A DNA stretch of 64,000 nucleotides from Guadua angustifolia (lineage: Eukaryota > Streptophyta > Magnoliopsida > Poales > Poaceae): assembly GCA_036346375.1 (NCBI GenBank), contig CM070501.1:53733326-53797325 (forward strand), read 5' to 3'. Made by a program: the position numbers and the translations under genes. Each line of letters starts with the position of its first letter. Within the stretch, counting starts at the first letter, position 1. Shown one piece after another: positions 37,273 through 49,142 of the stretch. Under the pieces are notes generated by a model, which worked only from the letters and a program-made list of their open reading frames with translations, was not told the DNA's origin and searched no databases.

Positions 37273-37759
37273 TCATTTGGATGACGTTTCTTTAAATCAC
37301 CTAAAGTAAAGGTGATTCACATCCACTTATCATTCTCGTTTCAAGACACAGAAAGATGCCACTTCCTTATTGTTTTGTACGCTCATGTTGTTTCAACCAC
37401 ACATAAGTAATCTTAATGTGAAAGTGACAATCATGACTCGTAAGCTTTTTTCAAAGCATTCTGAAAGATGCAACATATCCCATATCTAGAAATGACAATT
37501 CTAGGATAGATCAAAGCATATAACTCAGCGAATGCAATGGCTTCAGCACAGATAAGGTACATAGAATGCTTTGCAGAGGTATATCTGATTGCTTATAGAA
37601 ATATATTGCTTAGTATTTTCATCAAAGTCCTGGGTAGACCCTCAAACATGCACGCACATAAAAGCACAACAAACAGACGAACTACACTGGCGAGCACAGA
37701 GGTTTTAATAAGAATAGAAGAGTGAAATACATAGCAAAACAGCAACCTTTACGTACAGG

Positions 37760-37836
37760 TTAGTATGACATGACCACATCAATGGCAAGGTCAAGTGATT
37801 TGTCTCGACCAAACAGCTTCTCAACAGTTGATTCTC
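37760..37836 (-). pseudogene. Relic of a second DJ-1 terminal exon
   Basis: The minus strand reads STVEKLFGRDKSLDLAIDVV and then a stop (TAA at 37,762-37,760), matching the last-exon ending IVEKLFGREKAVGIAKELV of the DJ-1 gene just upstream. It lies about 230 bp beyond that gene's stop. No other exons of this copy were found. It is either a duplication remnant or, less likely, an alternative terminal exon. Confidence 0.65.
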
Positions 37837-38065
37837 ACTGCTTGCAGTTTCTCAGTTCCTCACCGAATCAAAGAAGACTCCATTTGCGAACGTATGCATA
37901 GTGTTGTACATTAATGGCTAAGTTTACAGTATGCTTCTCTAGTTCCATCAAATGCACAAGCAGTTCCTACCAGCGCAGGCATATACGCACAGAAGCATCA
38001 CTAACAGGTGCCTGACATGTTTATCCATATGATTGTACTGCAGACAACACCAGCTCAGTTTGCAA

Positions 38066-41000
38066 TCACATAAAAACCAACTCCTTTGCTATACCGACTG
38101 CTTTCTCTCGACCAAATAGCTTCTCAACAATAGCTAGAGCAAACTCTGTCGCAGTCCCTGGGCCTTTACTAGTGATAAGGTTACCATCGACGACAACCCT
38201 ACTCTTGCATGCACTCTGATCTGTGAGCAGGTGTGCCATGGCTGAAAATGCCGTTGCCTTCTTTCCCTACAAAGATCAATGCACTTCCAAGTTAATACAG
38301 CTTAAAAGGTAATCTGCAATAGCTTGTTTACTGCTATCTCTATGAAATCAGATGCCATGGGAGATGGGCCCATAATCATTTATGTGTATGGTACTGACTA
38401 CCGAGGATATCACAGGATTACTCCACATGTACATATTGTCATAACCAGGGTTTCAAATTTCGTTTTCAGTTCACATCTCGAGGTGGGCGAAATTCGAAAT
38501 TTCGGCGAAATCTCGGAATTTCGGATGAAATCCAGTCAAAATTCAAAAAGAAAATTTGAAATCCGTAATTTTTGAACCGAACTTCGGCCGAAATTACCGA
38601 AATTTTGCCGAGAAATGCCGAAAACTCGGTGAAATTCAACCGAGTGAAAAATGGTCGAAACAATGTTAAAATTTTTTGTGGATGGTCCTGACACATCACT
38701 AAAGTTCCCATAAAAATTTCAGATGATGATCAAGCCTGAGGAATTTTTAAAAATTCTGACAGTGCTACTGTTCTGATAAAAGGCTGACCGACAAAATTTC
38801 AACCGAATGAAAAATAATGCAAACCACTTTAGAACATTTTGAAATTTTTGTGGATTGCCTTGACGCATGAATAATGTTCCCATAAATTTTTCTGACGATG
38901 ATCAAGCCTGAGGAATTTTTAAAAATTAGGACAATGCTACTGAAGACTGATCGACAAATTTCAACTGCATGAAAAATGATTCAAACCACATTAGAAGTGT
39001 TTGAAAATTTTTGTGGATGGTCCTAAAGCATCACTAATGTCCCCATAAAATTTTCACATGATGATCAAACATGAAGAATTTTAAAAAATTGTGGCAGCGC
39101 TACTGTCTTGATAAAAGCCTGATGATCAATAGATAGATTTGATTGAGCAACCAAAAAAGGGTTAGAATTTTTGAAACTTTTAGAGAAGGGTTCTGAGGCA
39201 ATGCTTAAGCTCTCATAAAAATTTTGGATCATGATCACACTCCAGTGAATTTATAAAATACTTACAATGGTACTGTACCATTTATGTTCCTTGTGATTTT
39301 TATTTTTGAAAGATAACAAATGAAGTTCAATTCATCCATAGATTGCATTGAGCAAACAAACAAAGTTTAAATTTTTTGAAAATTTTAGAGAAGGGATTTG
39401 AGGCAATGCTTAAGCTTTCATAAAAATTTTGGATCATTATCACACTCGAGCATATTTCTAAAATTCTGACAAGGTTATTGTCTCAGTTATGTTTATTCTG
39501 TTCTAGATTTTTTTTAAAGATAACAAATAAAGTTTAATTATTTTGAAAATTTTTTTGTATGACTCTACACTGCTCAAGATAGTACCATAAATTTTTCACA
39601 GCATGATCAAGTTTGTACGATTTTATAAAAATCTGATAGTGTTCTGTCGAAATTATAAAACGTCACAAAAATTTGGTTGTTCAACAAATTTTCATGGAAG
39701 ATGACTTTCTTAAGGATTATTGGGCCAAATCTGATCAAAAAAAGTCAAAATATAGTCAAACAACCTGAGATTTCGGCAAGATTTGGTAAAATCTCGCCGA
39801 AATTTCTGAAATCACTGTAGCAATTTGATTTTTTATTTATTTGGCTGAAATCCGAGATTTCATCCCTTGGTCATAACTCACAAAGGTATAGAAGATAGTA
39901 CCTTCAGTAAACCGTGGGGCTCGAGGACATGAGCTGGGGAAGCACATATTGCACCATAGGGTTTATTAGATTCTGCTTGTTTCTTTAGTAAGTCAACAAG
40001 TTTCTGTGTACTAGCAAACTTTTGAGCACCTGGCAGACCACCCTGTATACAATAGACACCAGTGTCAGTGAAGTACTCAAGAATAGCACCAGATTAATTA
40101 GAAAGTAACTCAACAGCTATGTACCGGCATGACAATCAAATCAAATTCCATGTTAGCAGCTTCGTCCAACATCATATCAGCTATTACATTAAACTTGTGG
40201 CGACGGGTCACAATTTGCAACTTATCCTCAACTGATGCAACAATAACATTTGCTCCTGCTCTACGCAAGACATCTATTAAATTAAGAGCTTCAATTTCCT
40301 CTGATCCATTAGCAACTGGTACAAGAACCTGCAAGGGGTATAAAAGGAAAAACAATGGCACACATATATTAAGCCCAACTCAGGTCAAACTCCATAATAT
40401 GAAAGTATTAGCATCATATCAAAATATCCGATTATTTTATACCCTTTTTATTGATTTAATGTACATGAAGTGCTCCTCGTTGATAGAGTCTGCCCCTATG
40501 CATAGCAGTCAATTTTCTCATATTTAGGCCCAGCGCACTTCTTGGTTAAACATCCATATGAAGCAATTAGTTGCAAACTAAAAGACCATGTGGAGGTTTA
40601 TCCATATTTGTGATGAGTAATTGACTATATTTGAGCTTGTGGTGCACAAGTTTGAGTTTGATTTGATCAGTTTGTAAACTGGTCGGGACAGTTTGTGAAC
40701 TGGTCAGGGCAGTTTGTGAACTGGTCGAAACAGTTTGTGAACTGATTGGGAAAGATTGTAAACTAGTCAGGACAAATTGTGTATTATTCTGGCCATGTGT
40801 TGATTTGATTGCATATGTTGTTGGATATTGCTATGTGATGTGTTTCCCTTGTCTATGGTGGTTGCAGGATTTCGGAGCTATGTCATGGTGAGGCGGAGGA
40901 AATCGGGACTAGGTTGGAAGAGTTGAGGTCCAGACGGTCAAGGTATCGCCAAAGATGACTGAGGCCAAGGAGTAGCTGCAAGCCGGGAAGACAAGTAGAT

Positions 41001-44000
41001 GGTGCAGATGCTAAACTCTACTCAAGCGAAGGAGGATCATTGGATCATAGGTTCGCAAGTGGAGTAGTGGTTTAGTTAGTGGTGCCCTGAGAGGAGTGTG
41101 TCAAAACCCGTTATGATGTTGAGTTGTAGGTTAGCCCATGTATAAATGAGGTAGTGGATTCTAGCCCTTGATAAGATTCCTTGTGGAAGAAGGAAGTTTT
41201 CCAATGGTGGAGCTTGCTCCCAGTGTGCTATAAATAGAGAGGAGACGAGTGTCTCTCCTCTGAAGGTTCTGGTGCTCTCTTGAGCTTTGTCCACTTTGTT
41301 GTGAGGCTTTGTAAACCTTCCCTCTATGAAATAAAAGTTTCATTTCTCTATTCTAAGTTTACTTTTCAGCGTTTACATTATGCTCTAAATTCAACATTTA
41401 AATTTTTGCAATTTACTTTTCGCATATTTGGTTTTGCCTCCTCTCCTTCTAAGTGCTTTTGGATCTTTTGCCAAAGATGAAAGATTGCTGGATAAGTTTT
41501 CTATAGATAATATCCCAATCATCTAGGCAATCTACAACCTCTTCTTTTTAGTTTCTGCAAAAACTGATCTTTGTACTTGGAAAAAGAAAGATCCTTGTAG
41601 ATTGTGCTCTTGTTTGTTTGAAGAGTTATCCATTGGTGTTCTCACTTGCTGTTATATGTAAGAGGTCATCTAAGATCATCCTGATAATCAATTCCTACGA
41701 GTAAGCTAAGAGTGAAGTTTGTGTTTTTGACTCGATTTTGGTGCAACATTCTTTAAATTGAAAAAGATCAGAACTTTGACATCAATTCCTTGCGATTGAA
41801 GGTTGAAATAGGTTTCTGACATCTACAGGAAGGTGTGCACCAAGTTTCATGGGTTTTGGATCAGCCGATCAAAAGTTCCATTGATTCATATTTTATTATT
41901 CATCCGAACAATGTTCAATGAGCATTGTTCATCCGACTAGTGTCTGCCGACCAGCTCGTGGTACTGTTCATCCAACCAGTAAAGTTTGTACTGTTCATCT
42001 GAACACTCTTCACCGAGCACTGTTCATCCAACCAGTTTGCTATTTACTATTCACCCAATTAGTGCAATTTTCTTTGTTTATCTAAGCACCGTTCTTCCGA
42101 ACTCCTGGTTGGGATACTGTTCATCCAATCACCTATTTGGATTGTACAATTATTTAATCTGGTCTCTTGGTGGTTTGACTTTTAAGGGAAAAATTTTATT
42201 TGTGATCACTCACCCCCCCCCTCCCCCTGATCACCTTATTGGTTCTTCACAAACTGATGATATATATGTTCTATAACATTAAATAAGGCATAATTGAATG
42301 GTCTATACAAGAACACATACTCTATGCCATGAGAGGGCCTTGTTTTAGTTCCTTGTTGAGCATGTTTGTGTCTCTCCTCTCTTACATTACCCAAACAAAT
42401 GCACTTTTATGGCCGTATGGGCCCATGCATGATCATGTCACAAGGTTGCAGCCGGTCGGCCGCATGGACCCAAGGAGCTTGCGCGCCCATGCATGTAAGG
42501 ACGGCAGCACCAGCACACAGAGCCAAGTAGTGCAGCCATTGAGATGAGAGTAGTTCGGTTGTTAGTTTGGTTCTTATCAGATTAGATGACCTTATCAATC
42601 AGTTAGTTAGTTAGAAGATTTGTTAAGAGCCGGCCTATATAAGGCATACGGCTGTAATCCATTGAAGGCAAGCGATGAGATGACAATAGTCTTCCTCTCC
42701 CCTCAAGTCTTCAACCCAATCTATAGTCACTCCCCTCTACTTGCGCCTCCCTCTTCAGCCGTGCTGTCCTGGCCATCTTCTGGACAGTATTTACCCTATG
42801 ATCTAAGATTCATAACATGCAGTGACAAATTATATGCAGGAAATCCAATATGCTACTATGCATCAGTGAGATTTCATAACTAATTATGTACAACAGTAAT
42901 ATGTCACTTCCTACTTACGTAAACGAGGAATATATTTTAGTCTTGACTATTATATTTAAGGATATGTTGTTCTAGTGTCAAGATAAAAAAGAGGTTTGGA
43001 ACCATGAACATTCATTTTAAGGTAGCCACACCAAGATTGTAAGAGGATAGATAGAGCATGCTCAGGAGCAGGTCTATCAGAAGCAGTAATATAAAACACA
43101 GGAGCTCCCTAAGGAAGAAATAAAAAAGCAACCTAAAATGAATGGACATCTTTTTTTTTTAACAAGTGGAATTCAATTTCATGTCATACCTGAGGTGTAC
43201 CACTGCATTTCCATTCAACTGAATTAAGCTCTTCGATGGTATACTCAGCTCCATGTTGAGGGCGCACATGCTAAATGAGAACAATTGCACAAATGCCAGA
43301 TGATAAAAGTTTAAGTCATTGAAATTGATGAAATATGCACCCCAAAAAAATCAATTGAAGAACTACCAGCTAAATGTGTAGAAAACACTACTACATGTAC
43401 TAAATCATATAGGATCTTCTTAAGAGATACCAATAGATGGTTTCAGGAGAGTAGATAAAAGGGTGTCTCAGTTAGCACATTAGATCATGCCAACCCTGCA
43501 GACCTAAACATAATTCCAATGTGCAAGTGCATTACTTGTAGGGTGACGCCATAACTCATTCAGATAACCGATTAATATCAAATCACCACATATGTAAATA
43601 AATGATTTCCAGCTCTCACCCTCATGAACAATATTCTTTTAAGCATAGAATTATCTATTTAAAATTGTCGTGTTATAAGCAACTACACGCTATATGAATC
43701 ACTTCCAATATAGCATATTCATTCAAAGTTTCATGATGTTTCACGGATAGGTTTCATGGGTTTCATGAGGTTACAAGTTTCATAAGGTTCAGATTTCATA
43801 AAAAAGTCTCATAGATAAGTTTCAACCAAAGGTTTCATCGACAACACAATGCTAAACTTTTTAATGAACACGAACCTTATGAAACTTGAAACCTCATGAA
43901 ACCCATGAAACTTATCCGTGAGACATCATGAAACTTACCCTGAAATGTAATCAAACTAATGAATGAACCGTATACCGTTGAAGTGATTCCAACGTATACC

Positions 44001-45005
44001 GTTTGGTAGACTTTCTGTAACAAAATATGAGCAACAGATGTAGGGTGCCATGGTTTACAGCTTACCAAAGGTCCAGCAACCTCCTCCATCTTCTCTTTGT
44101 CATATAGCCGCTCCACCAAAGCAAGAGCAAACTCAATTGCTGTTCCCGGACCCTGGCTGGTCACTGCATTTCTATCCACCACCACCCTTGAGTTCACAGG
44201 GATCACCTCTGCAGTGAACTTCTCCATGAATGACGGATAACAGGTCGCCTGAAATAACAAAGGTTGACAATTTTTCAGCACGATACATCCTTTCTACAGA
44301 ACCACACCCCAACAATCAATTGATACTAGACGGCTGATCAATGTTGAACCTTCAAGCCTTTGAGCATGCCCCAATGGGCCAGCGTTACTGCCGGCGCAGC
44401 GCAGATGGCTCCATAGAGGCCCCCCTTTTCCGCCTGTTTCTTGACCATCTTCTCGAGTACTTTGCAATCTCTAAGATTAACTGATCCCGGCATTCCTCCC
44501 TACACCAAATTAACCGGCAAAGCCAAATGATCAGGCCACATAGCATCCCCCTACTTGTAGCATCAACATCTCGAAACCAAAGGTACAATATGGCAGACTC
44601 GGCAGTTGTTAATTCGAGAAAGAAGGCTAATTTGGGAGCACACGGAGACTATGGAGGGAGTGAGGAAGGAGGCGGACGCACCGGTAGGGCAATGAGGTCG
44701 AAGGCCTCGCCTTCCAGGTCAGCGACGCGGCCGTCGGCGACGAGCTTGACCCCGTAGGCGGCCTCCACGACGAGGCCCTCGTCGCCCGCGGGGTCGGCGG
44801 TGGCGACGGTGACCCGCGCGCCGGCGCGGTTGAGGACGTCGGCCGTGGTGGCCGCCTCGACCGGCTCCGTGCCGGCGGCGACCGGCACGAGCACCCGCTT
44901 GGTCGGCTCAGTCCCGCCGGCGGCCACGGCGGCGAGGCCGCGGGACAGGAGCGATTGGCGCCAGGAGACGGCCCGCCGCGCCAGAGAGAAAGCCGCGGCG
45001 TTCAT
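38066..45005 (-). CDS. DJ-1/PfpI family protein, two tandem domains
   Basis: Plant DJ-1 proteins are tandem-domain members of the class I glutamine-amidotransferase-like superfamily, with reported glyoxalase/deglycase-type and redox-protective roles. Seven minus-strand exons: 45,005-44,682; 44,499-44,350; 44,248-44,066; 43,270-43,190; 40,328-40,125; 40,042-39,902; 38,266-38,066. They sum to 1,284 bp and 427 aa, all phase 0. Each domain has its nucleophile-elbow cysteine, AICAAPA (Cys141) and AICASPA (Cys347), and an upstream acidic residue in GTEPVEA and GSEEIEA. The exon pattern repeats in both halves (VLVPVA, GGMPG/GGLPG, SRVVVDRN/SRVVVDGN), showing ancestral domain duplication. An N-terminal extension of about 36 residues rich in Ala/Arg/Ser (MNAAAFSLARRAVSWRQ) suggests an organellar transit peptide, as in Arabidopsis DJ-1B. 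Its introns carry a hAT element, LTR-like DNA and a foldback. Confidence 0.93.
38446..39869. mobile_element. Non-autonomous hAT-type element, 8-bp duplication, tandem-repeat interior
   Basis: GTCATAAC occurs at 38,438-38,445 and 39,870-39,877. The ends are CAGGGTTTCAAATTTCG and, inverted, CAAGGGATGAAATCTCGG, in keeping with the CA(G)GG...TGAAA ends of Ac-like hAT transposons. The subterminal parts are rich in GAAATTTCGG. The middle consists of about five to six diverged tandem units of roughly 165-200 bp (key phrases: GTGGATGGTCCT, TTCCCATAAAAATTT, GATGATCAAGC). It has no coding capacity and sits in the last intron of the DJ-1 gene. Confidence 0.85.
40590..42255 (+). mobile_element. LTR-like sequence in DJ-1 intron 4
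   Basis: It shows an LTR-like promoter layout: CTATAAATAGAGAGG (about 41,228-41,242) followed about 90 bp later by GAAATAAAAG (about 41,328-41,337) as a polyadenylation signal. A C-run and TTGGTTCTTCA near 42,205-42,251 resemble an LTR end. The interior holds a 21-bp minisatellite and more than ten copies of CTGTTCATCC-type words (41,880-42,130). Target-site duplications were not located, so the boundaries are approximate. Confidence 0.5.
40668..40781. repeat. 21-bp minisatellite, about 5 copies
   Basis: Units of the type CAGTTTGTGAACTGGTCAGGG repeated head to tail with substitutions. It lies in the presumed upstream part of the LTR-like sequence. Confidence 0.85.
42300..42830 (+). mobile_element. 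Second LTR-like fragment (copia-like) in DJ-1 intron 4
   Basis: TGTTAGTTTGG at about 42,560, TTAGTTAGTTAG, GCCTATATAAGGC (about 42,632-42,644), GGCTGTAATCC and a closing TTCATAACA (about 42,812-42,820) follow the usual short copia LTR order. No duplication or internal domain was found. Confidence 0.35.
43732..43930. repeat. 59-bp near-perfect inverted repeat (foldback) in DJ-1 intron 3
   Basis: The left arm 43,732-43,790 and right arm 43,872-43,930 are reverse complements with only a few mismatches (CATGATGTTTCACGGATAGG against CATGATGTCTCACGGATAAG). Weaker pairing continues outward to about 43,690 and 44,003 (GAATCACTTC in both). The loop is about 80 bp. It is transcribed with the gene. Confidence 0.9.
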
Positions 45006-45213
45006 CGGAGTTGGCTGGGCTGGGGCGTCCGGGAATCCTGGGGCGGGATTCTTGCCTTGCTCGCCGGAAAGGTAGTGGGAATCTCGCGTTCTTATTGCTT
45101 TCCCGGGAGAGGGTAGCAGTAGCAGTAGACCAGTAGTTGCTTTCCGGAGGTGGCCGTGGATTTGCTTCGTTGCCGTGCTGTGTCAGGGGAAGGAGGCTGA
45201 CACACCGCACTTA

Positions 45214-45228
45214 CGCGCGCGCGCGCGC
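45214..45228. repeat. (CG)n run upstream of DJ-1
   Basis: Uninterrupted alternating CG, about 210 bp before the DJ-1 start codon, within the presumed promoter. Confidence 0.9.
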
Positions 45229-45229
45229 A

Positions 45230-46500
45230 CGCTTCTCGTGCACACGCTAACAAAGTAACTGGAGGATTTTTTTACTGTAGTAGCCTCCTAGGTATTTTTT
45301 CACTGTAATAGCTATATTTATCTAGAGTCTATCGTATATATAGTTAAACAAATACTAAATCTAATAAATATTTTAATACAAAATTATTATATGCATCTTT
45401 GTTAAATGGCATGTCATAACCATTAACTTTTTGTAAACATTTAAGTACGAATAAAAAAAAGAAAAAATTACAATATTTATACTTTATATTTCTTTAGTAA
45501 ATAAATATATTGAAATAGATATTTCGGACGCAATTGACAGAAATAAATGGGAAGAATAGTACCCAATGTACCATCTTTTTTGGATAGTCATAAGGACATG
45601 TTAGGTTTCAATAATGTAATCGAGATGTACATTTTTTTTTTTCTGATTCCCCATTTGAGAATGATTTTGGTATGTACCCATGTGTCACGGAGGAGGTAGG
45701 GTTAACAATATCGATATCGAAAATACTGTTCAAAAATCGAAAATCGGCAATATCAAGTGAAAAATCGTCAAAATCGAAGAGTTCTGAAATCAAATTTTTT
45801 GAAAAAAATCAAAAATCGACCGACCCAATGATTTTTTTTGCTACCAATTTTTTGAGCAATTTTCAACGTTTTTCGATCGGTTTATGTCCATAATTTTTTC
45901 TAATTTTTTTAATTGAACCGATTTCTAATGTCAAATCAGTTTGATACGATCGAAAATTACGATTTTCGAGTGATTTTTATCTATTTTTAAACCTAACTGC
46001 ATGTATACTTTTCTATTTCAAATAAAGCTTTCGTCGATTTTTGAACCTGACTGGATGTATATCTTTTTTTCAGATAAATCTCACGGCAGAACTAGGACTT
46101 CCGTCACTCGTAAGTTGTAACGCATCATTTGATGAAGAACCAAGGAGTTTAGCATGTAAATTTACCAGAAATTAAGTTTTCTAATTACGTTACTATTACC
46201 CGGCTAGCCTTTCTCTTCTGCCACTCCTCCGTTAGCGCGCCGTCCCCGTCCGGTCAACGTGCTTGGACTAATGCTGGCGACCATTTCTCTGCTCTAAAGA
46301 CCATAATACCCTTCCATCGAGAAGAAAATCCTGTACAGAGCGAATTCATTTTTTCTCAATCCGTCGAAAAATATCAAGAGTTGGGCCATCCTAATTGGGA
46401 GCTTTGCTGGGCTCTCCTCCTGCTGTTTTGGACTTTTGGGCCAAGCATGGCTTAACTAGATCGGCCCATAGCTGAATGGGCTCAACCCAGCCCGTACAGA
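45230..46500. other. Intergenic between DJ-1 and SEC13 (divergent pair)
   Basis: The two genes are divergently transcribed, so this stretch and the SEC13 5'UTR hold both promoters. About 45,690-46,000 is rich in AAAATCG and CGATTTTT words in both orientations and may be a degenerate hAT-type element. A diverged repeat of about 72 bp (AACCTAACTGCATGTATA and AACCTGACTGGATGTATA) lies at 45,990-46,070. Confidence 0.4.
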
Positions 46501-46606
46501 GGTCGAACACGGCTAGGGCTCGGCCGCTCGAGTCGTCGCGACAACCAAAGCAGCTACATTCTCCTCGTCGGCTCCTCGCCTTCCTCCTCCCCTCCGCACG
46601 GCGCTG

Positions 46607-48154
46607 GTGAGCAAGATTTTCCAATGTTTTCTCTCCTATCCGCTGTCGTCTGTAGCTTGTTTGTTCTTGATCTGGATCAGGATCAATCGGTGATTTTTTT
46701 CTTTTTCTCGTTTGGGTCGGTTCTTGTTATCGCGAGCGTCCAAGAAACGGCGGTTCAGTTGTTAGATTTGGTCCTTCGATCTGTGAGTTAGGGTAACTAA
46801 GATCGTGGCGGGATGCTCTGTTGGGATGGATGTTAGGGTAGGCGCGGATTTGGGGGGAGGAGACGTTTGATTTGATGTGCAGGGGGTTCTTGGATTGGGT
46901 CGGTTCCTTGGACCATTGGATTTTGGTTTATCAGGATATGTTGACTGGATTGGATCCTTGGAATGTCTTCGTGTGCCATGCGCATTTGCCCCCTCTCGTA
47001 TAACCGAATTCTGAGGAAAGTTGCATCTAATCGAGGGCGAACCTTATTTCAGGGAAGAGGAGGGAAAATTTTCCTTTTCCTAATAGATCTGCTGCTACAT
47101 CTGTATGCTTCTGGATGACGAGTTTTAATTATCTAGGTTGCGTGTGGTTAGCAGTATTGCATGTACTTTTGGTTCGATTGCTTGTGATCTGCAGGTTTTC
47201 AACTCAAGATGTCCTTTTTCTGTTTCTGTTGAAGTTAGTTTAACCTCTGAGTTCTTGTGTATAATCTATTTCGGTCTATTGTAGTACTTAATTCTAATAA
47301 ACAGTAGTGGTTTGAGAGTTCCAAAGTACATTAGAAACTTGCTGCTGCATGTTGTATACATGTATATCTAGTTTACGGATGACATGATAACATCTCCAAC
47401 GAGACACACGTTATACATCCAGCATATGCATTTCTGTCGACCAAAGAGTTGTGAAAGTTACGACGATGCCTTTCAAATTCTCATCCAAATTACTGCAAAG
47501 TGTTGATTTCTGTTGAGCAAAAGATGCCATAATTCTAGTGTCATTGGCTGATTGCTCTCTTGGCCTATGCTGCAATATGTTCAAAATTGAACAACATGTA
47601 GCAATCTATTATGTTCAAACTAGCTAGAATTGGCTTTTGTAGCCAATCATTATTCATGCTGTGGTGTTTTTTTTCCTGAGCATGTGATAGGATGTAATAC
47701 CACCTCATGCTATGCATGTAACTATGTAGGATAGATGAGGAAAAAAATTACTAAATATTGCCATCTTCTGGGGATGTCTAAACCTCTATCATCGATTTCC
47801 TGGTACTATAGTATTCCTCATTATTCTGAGCTTATTAGGCTAATTTTATGTACATGACAGCAAAGTATTAGTCAGAGATATATCCTCAACCATCCTTGTC
47901 CTATTGAATCATTTTGACATTTTGGGAAAAAGATGTTCTGTTGACATGCTTGTAGAAAATTTTTGAATTGATGTTGTGTTATTGTGTGTCAATATTGTTA
48001 TACTTCAACATGGCACCCAATCAACTCCCTATGATGTGCAATTTTGTTGATTGTTTCAGTGAATTACACACCTCAGAGATTTTACTTCAATGTAAATTAT
48101 GTGATCTTTAATTTCATGCCCTCTCAACACTATTTTTCTGGTTTTATGAAATAG
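46607..48154 (+). other. Inferred 5'UTR intron of SEC13
   Basis: A CT-rich leader ends GGCGCTG|GTGAGC at 46,606/46,607, and a matching acceptor GAAATAG|GACTC is at 48,154/48,155, 70 bp before the ATG. A leader intron ahead of an intronless coding region fits plant SEC13 genes. Without transcripts it remains inferred. Confidence 0.6.
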
Positions 48155-48224
48155 GACTCTGAGGTGTTCAACGCAGAAGAGTTGGTTGTTTATATTTTTA
48201 AGTTGAGGTTGTATCATTGGAATA

Positions 48225-49142
48225 ATGCCTCCTCATAAGATAGAGACTGGGCACCAGGATGTGGTGCATGATATCGCCATGGATTACTATGGGAAGCGCC
48301 TTGCTACAGCCTCCTCTGATAACACAATAAAGATCATCGGCATTAGTGGGAACTCGCACCAGCAACTTGCTACCTTGAGTGGACACCAGGGCCCAGTTTG
48401 GCAAGTCGCATGGGCTCATCCTAAGTTTAGTTCCATGCTTGCATCCTGCAGCTATGATGGTCGGGTAATCATATGGAAAGAAGGGAGCAAACCTGATGAA
48501 TGGGCACAGGCACACACTTTCATTGAGCACAAGTCCTCTGTAAACTCTATTGCTTGGGCACCTCATGAACTCGGCCTATGCTTGGCTTGTGGTTCATCTG
48601 ATGGGAACATTTCAGTCTTCACAGCTCGTTCTGATGGAGGTTGGGACACAATGCGCATTGATCAGGCTCATCCAGTGGGTGTAACCTCTGTTTCTTGGGC
48701 TCCGGCAATGGCACCGGGTGCTCTAATTAGCTCAGGGCCTTCTGGACAGTTTGAGTATGTTCAGAAACTTGCTTCTGGTGGTTGTGACAACACAGTCAAG
48801 GTCTGGAAGCTCTCCAACGGGAGTTGGAGGATGGATTGCTTTCCTGCCCTTCAGATGCACAAGGACTGGGTCAGAGACGTTGCCTGGGCTCCAAACTTAG
48901 GCCTCCCAAAGTCCACTATTGCCAGTGCCTCTCAGGATGGAACTGTTGTTATCTGGACAGCAGCGAAAGAAGGTGAGCAGTGGGAAGGCAGGGTTCTCTA
49001 CGATTTCCAAACACCTGTGTGGAGGCTGTCATGGTCTCTAACAGGAAATATACTGGCAGTATCTGATGGTAATAACAATGTGACCCTTTGGAAAGAAGCC
49101 GTGGACGGTGAATGGCAGCAAGTGACTACTGTCGAGCCATAG
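48225..49142 (+). CDS. SEC13: SEC13 WD40 protein (COPII coat / nuclear pore)
   Basis: SEC13 pairs with SEC31 in the outer COPII coat that buds ER vesicles, and is shared with the Nup107-160 nuclear-pore subcomplex. The single coding exon of 305 aa matches the family's usual length of about 300. The start MPPHKIETGHQDVVHD is typical. Six WD40 blades are visible: VVHDIAMDYYGKRLATASSD, LSGHQGPVWQVAWAHP with SCSYDGRVIIWKEG, HKSSVNSIAWAPHELGL with CGSSDGNISVF, HPVGVTSVSWAPA through GGCDNTVKVWKL, HKDWVRDVAWAPNLG with SASQDGTVVIW, and FQTPVWRLSWSLTGN with DGNNNVTLWKE. The frame is intact with no oddities. It is probably constitutively expressed. The long antisense frame at 48,198-48,566 is a shadow. 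Confidence 0.97.
   Translation: MPPHKIETGHQDVVHDIAMDYYGKRLATASSDNTIKIIGISGNSHQQLATLSGHQGPVWQVAWAHPKFSSMLASCSYDGRVIIWKEGSKPDEWAQAHTFIEHKSSVNSIAWAPHELGLCLACGSSDGNISVFTARSDGGWDTMRIDQAHPVGVTSVSWAPAMAPGALISSGPSGQFEYVQKLASGGCDNTVKVWKLSNGSWRMDCFPALQMHKDWVRDVAWAPNLGLPKSTIASASQDGTVVIWTAAKEGEQWEGRVLYDFQTPVWRLSWSLTGNILAVSDGNNNVTLWKEAVDGEWQQVTTVEP

Noticed and set aside
48198..48566. Antisense frame over SEC13
   Set aside because: Shadow of the WD40 coding sequence.
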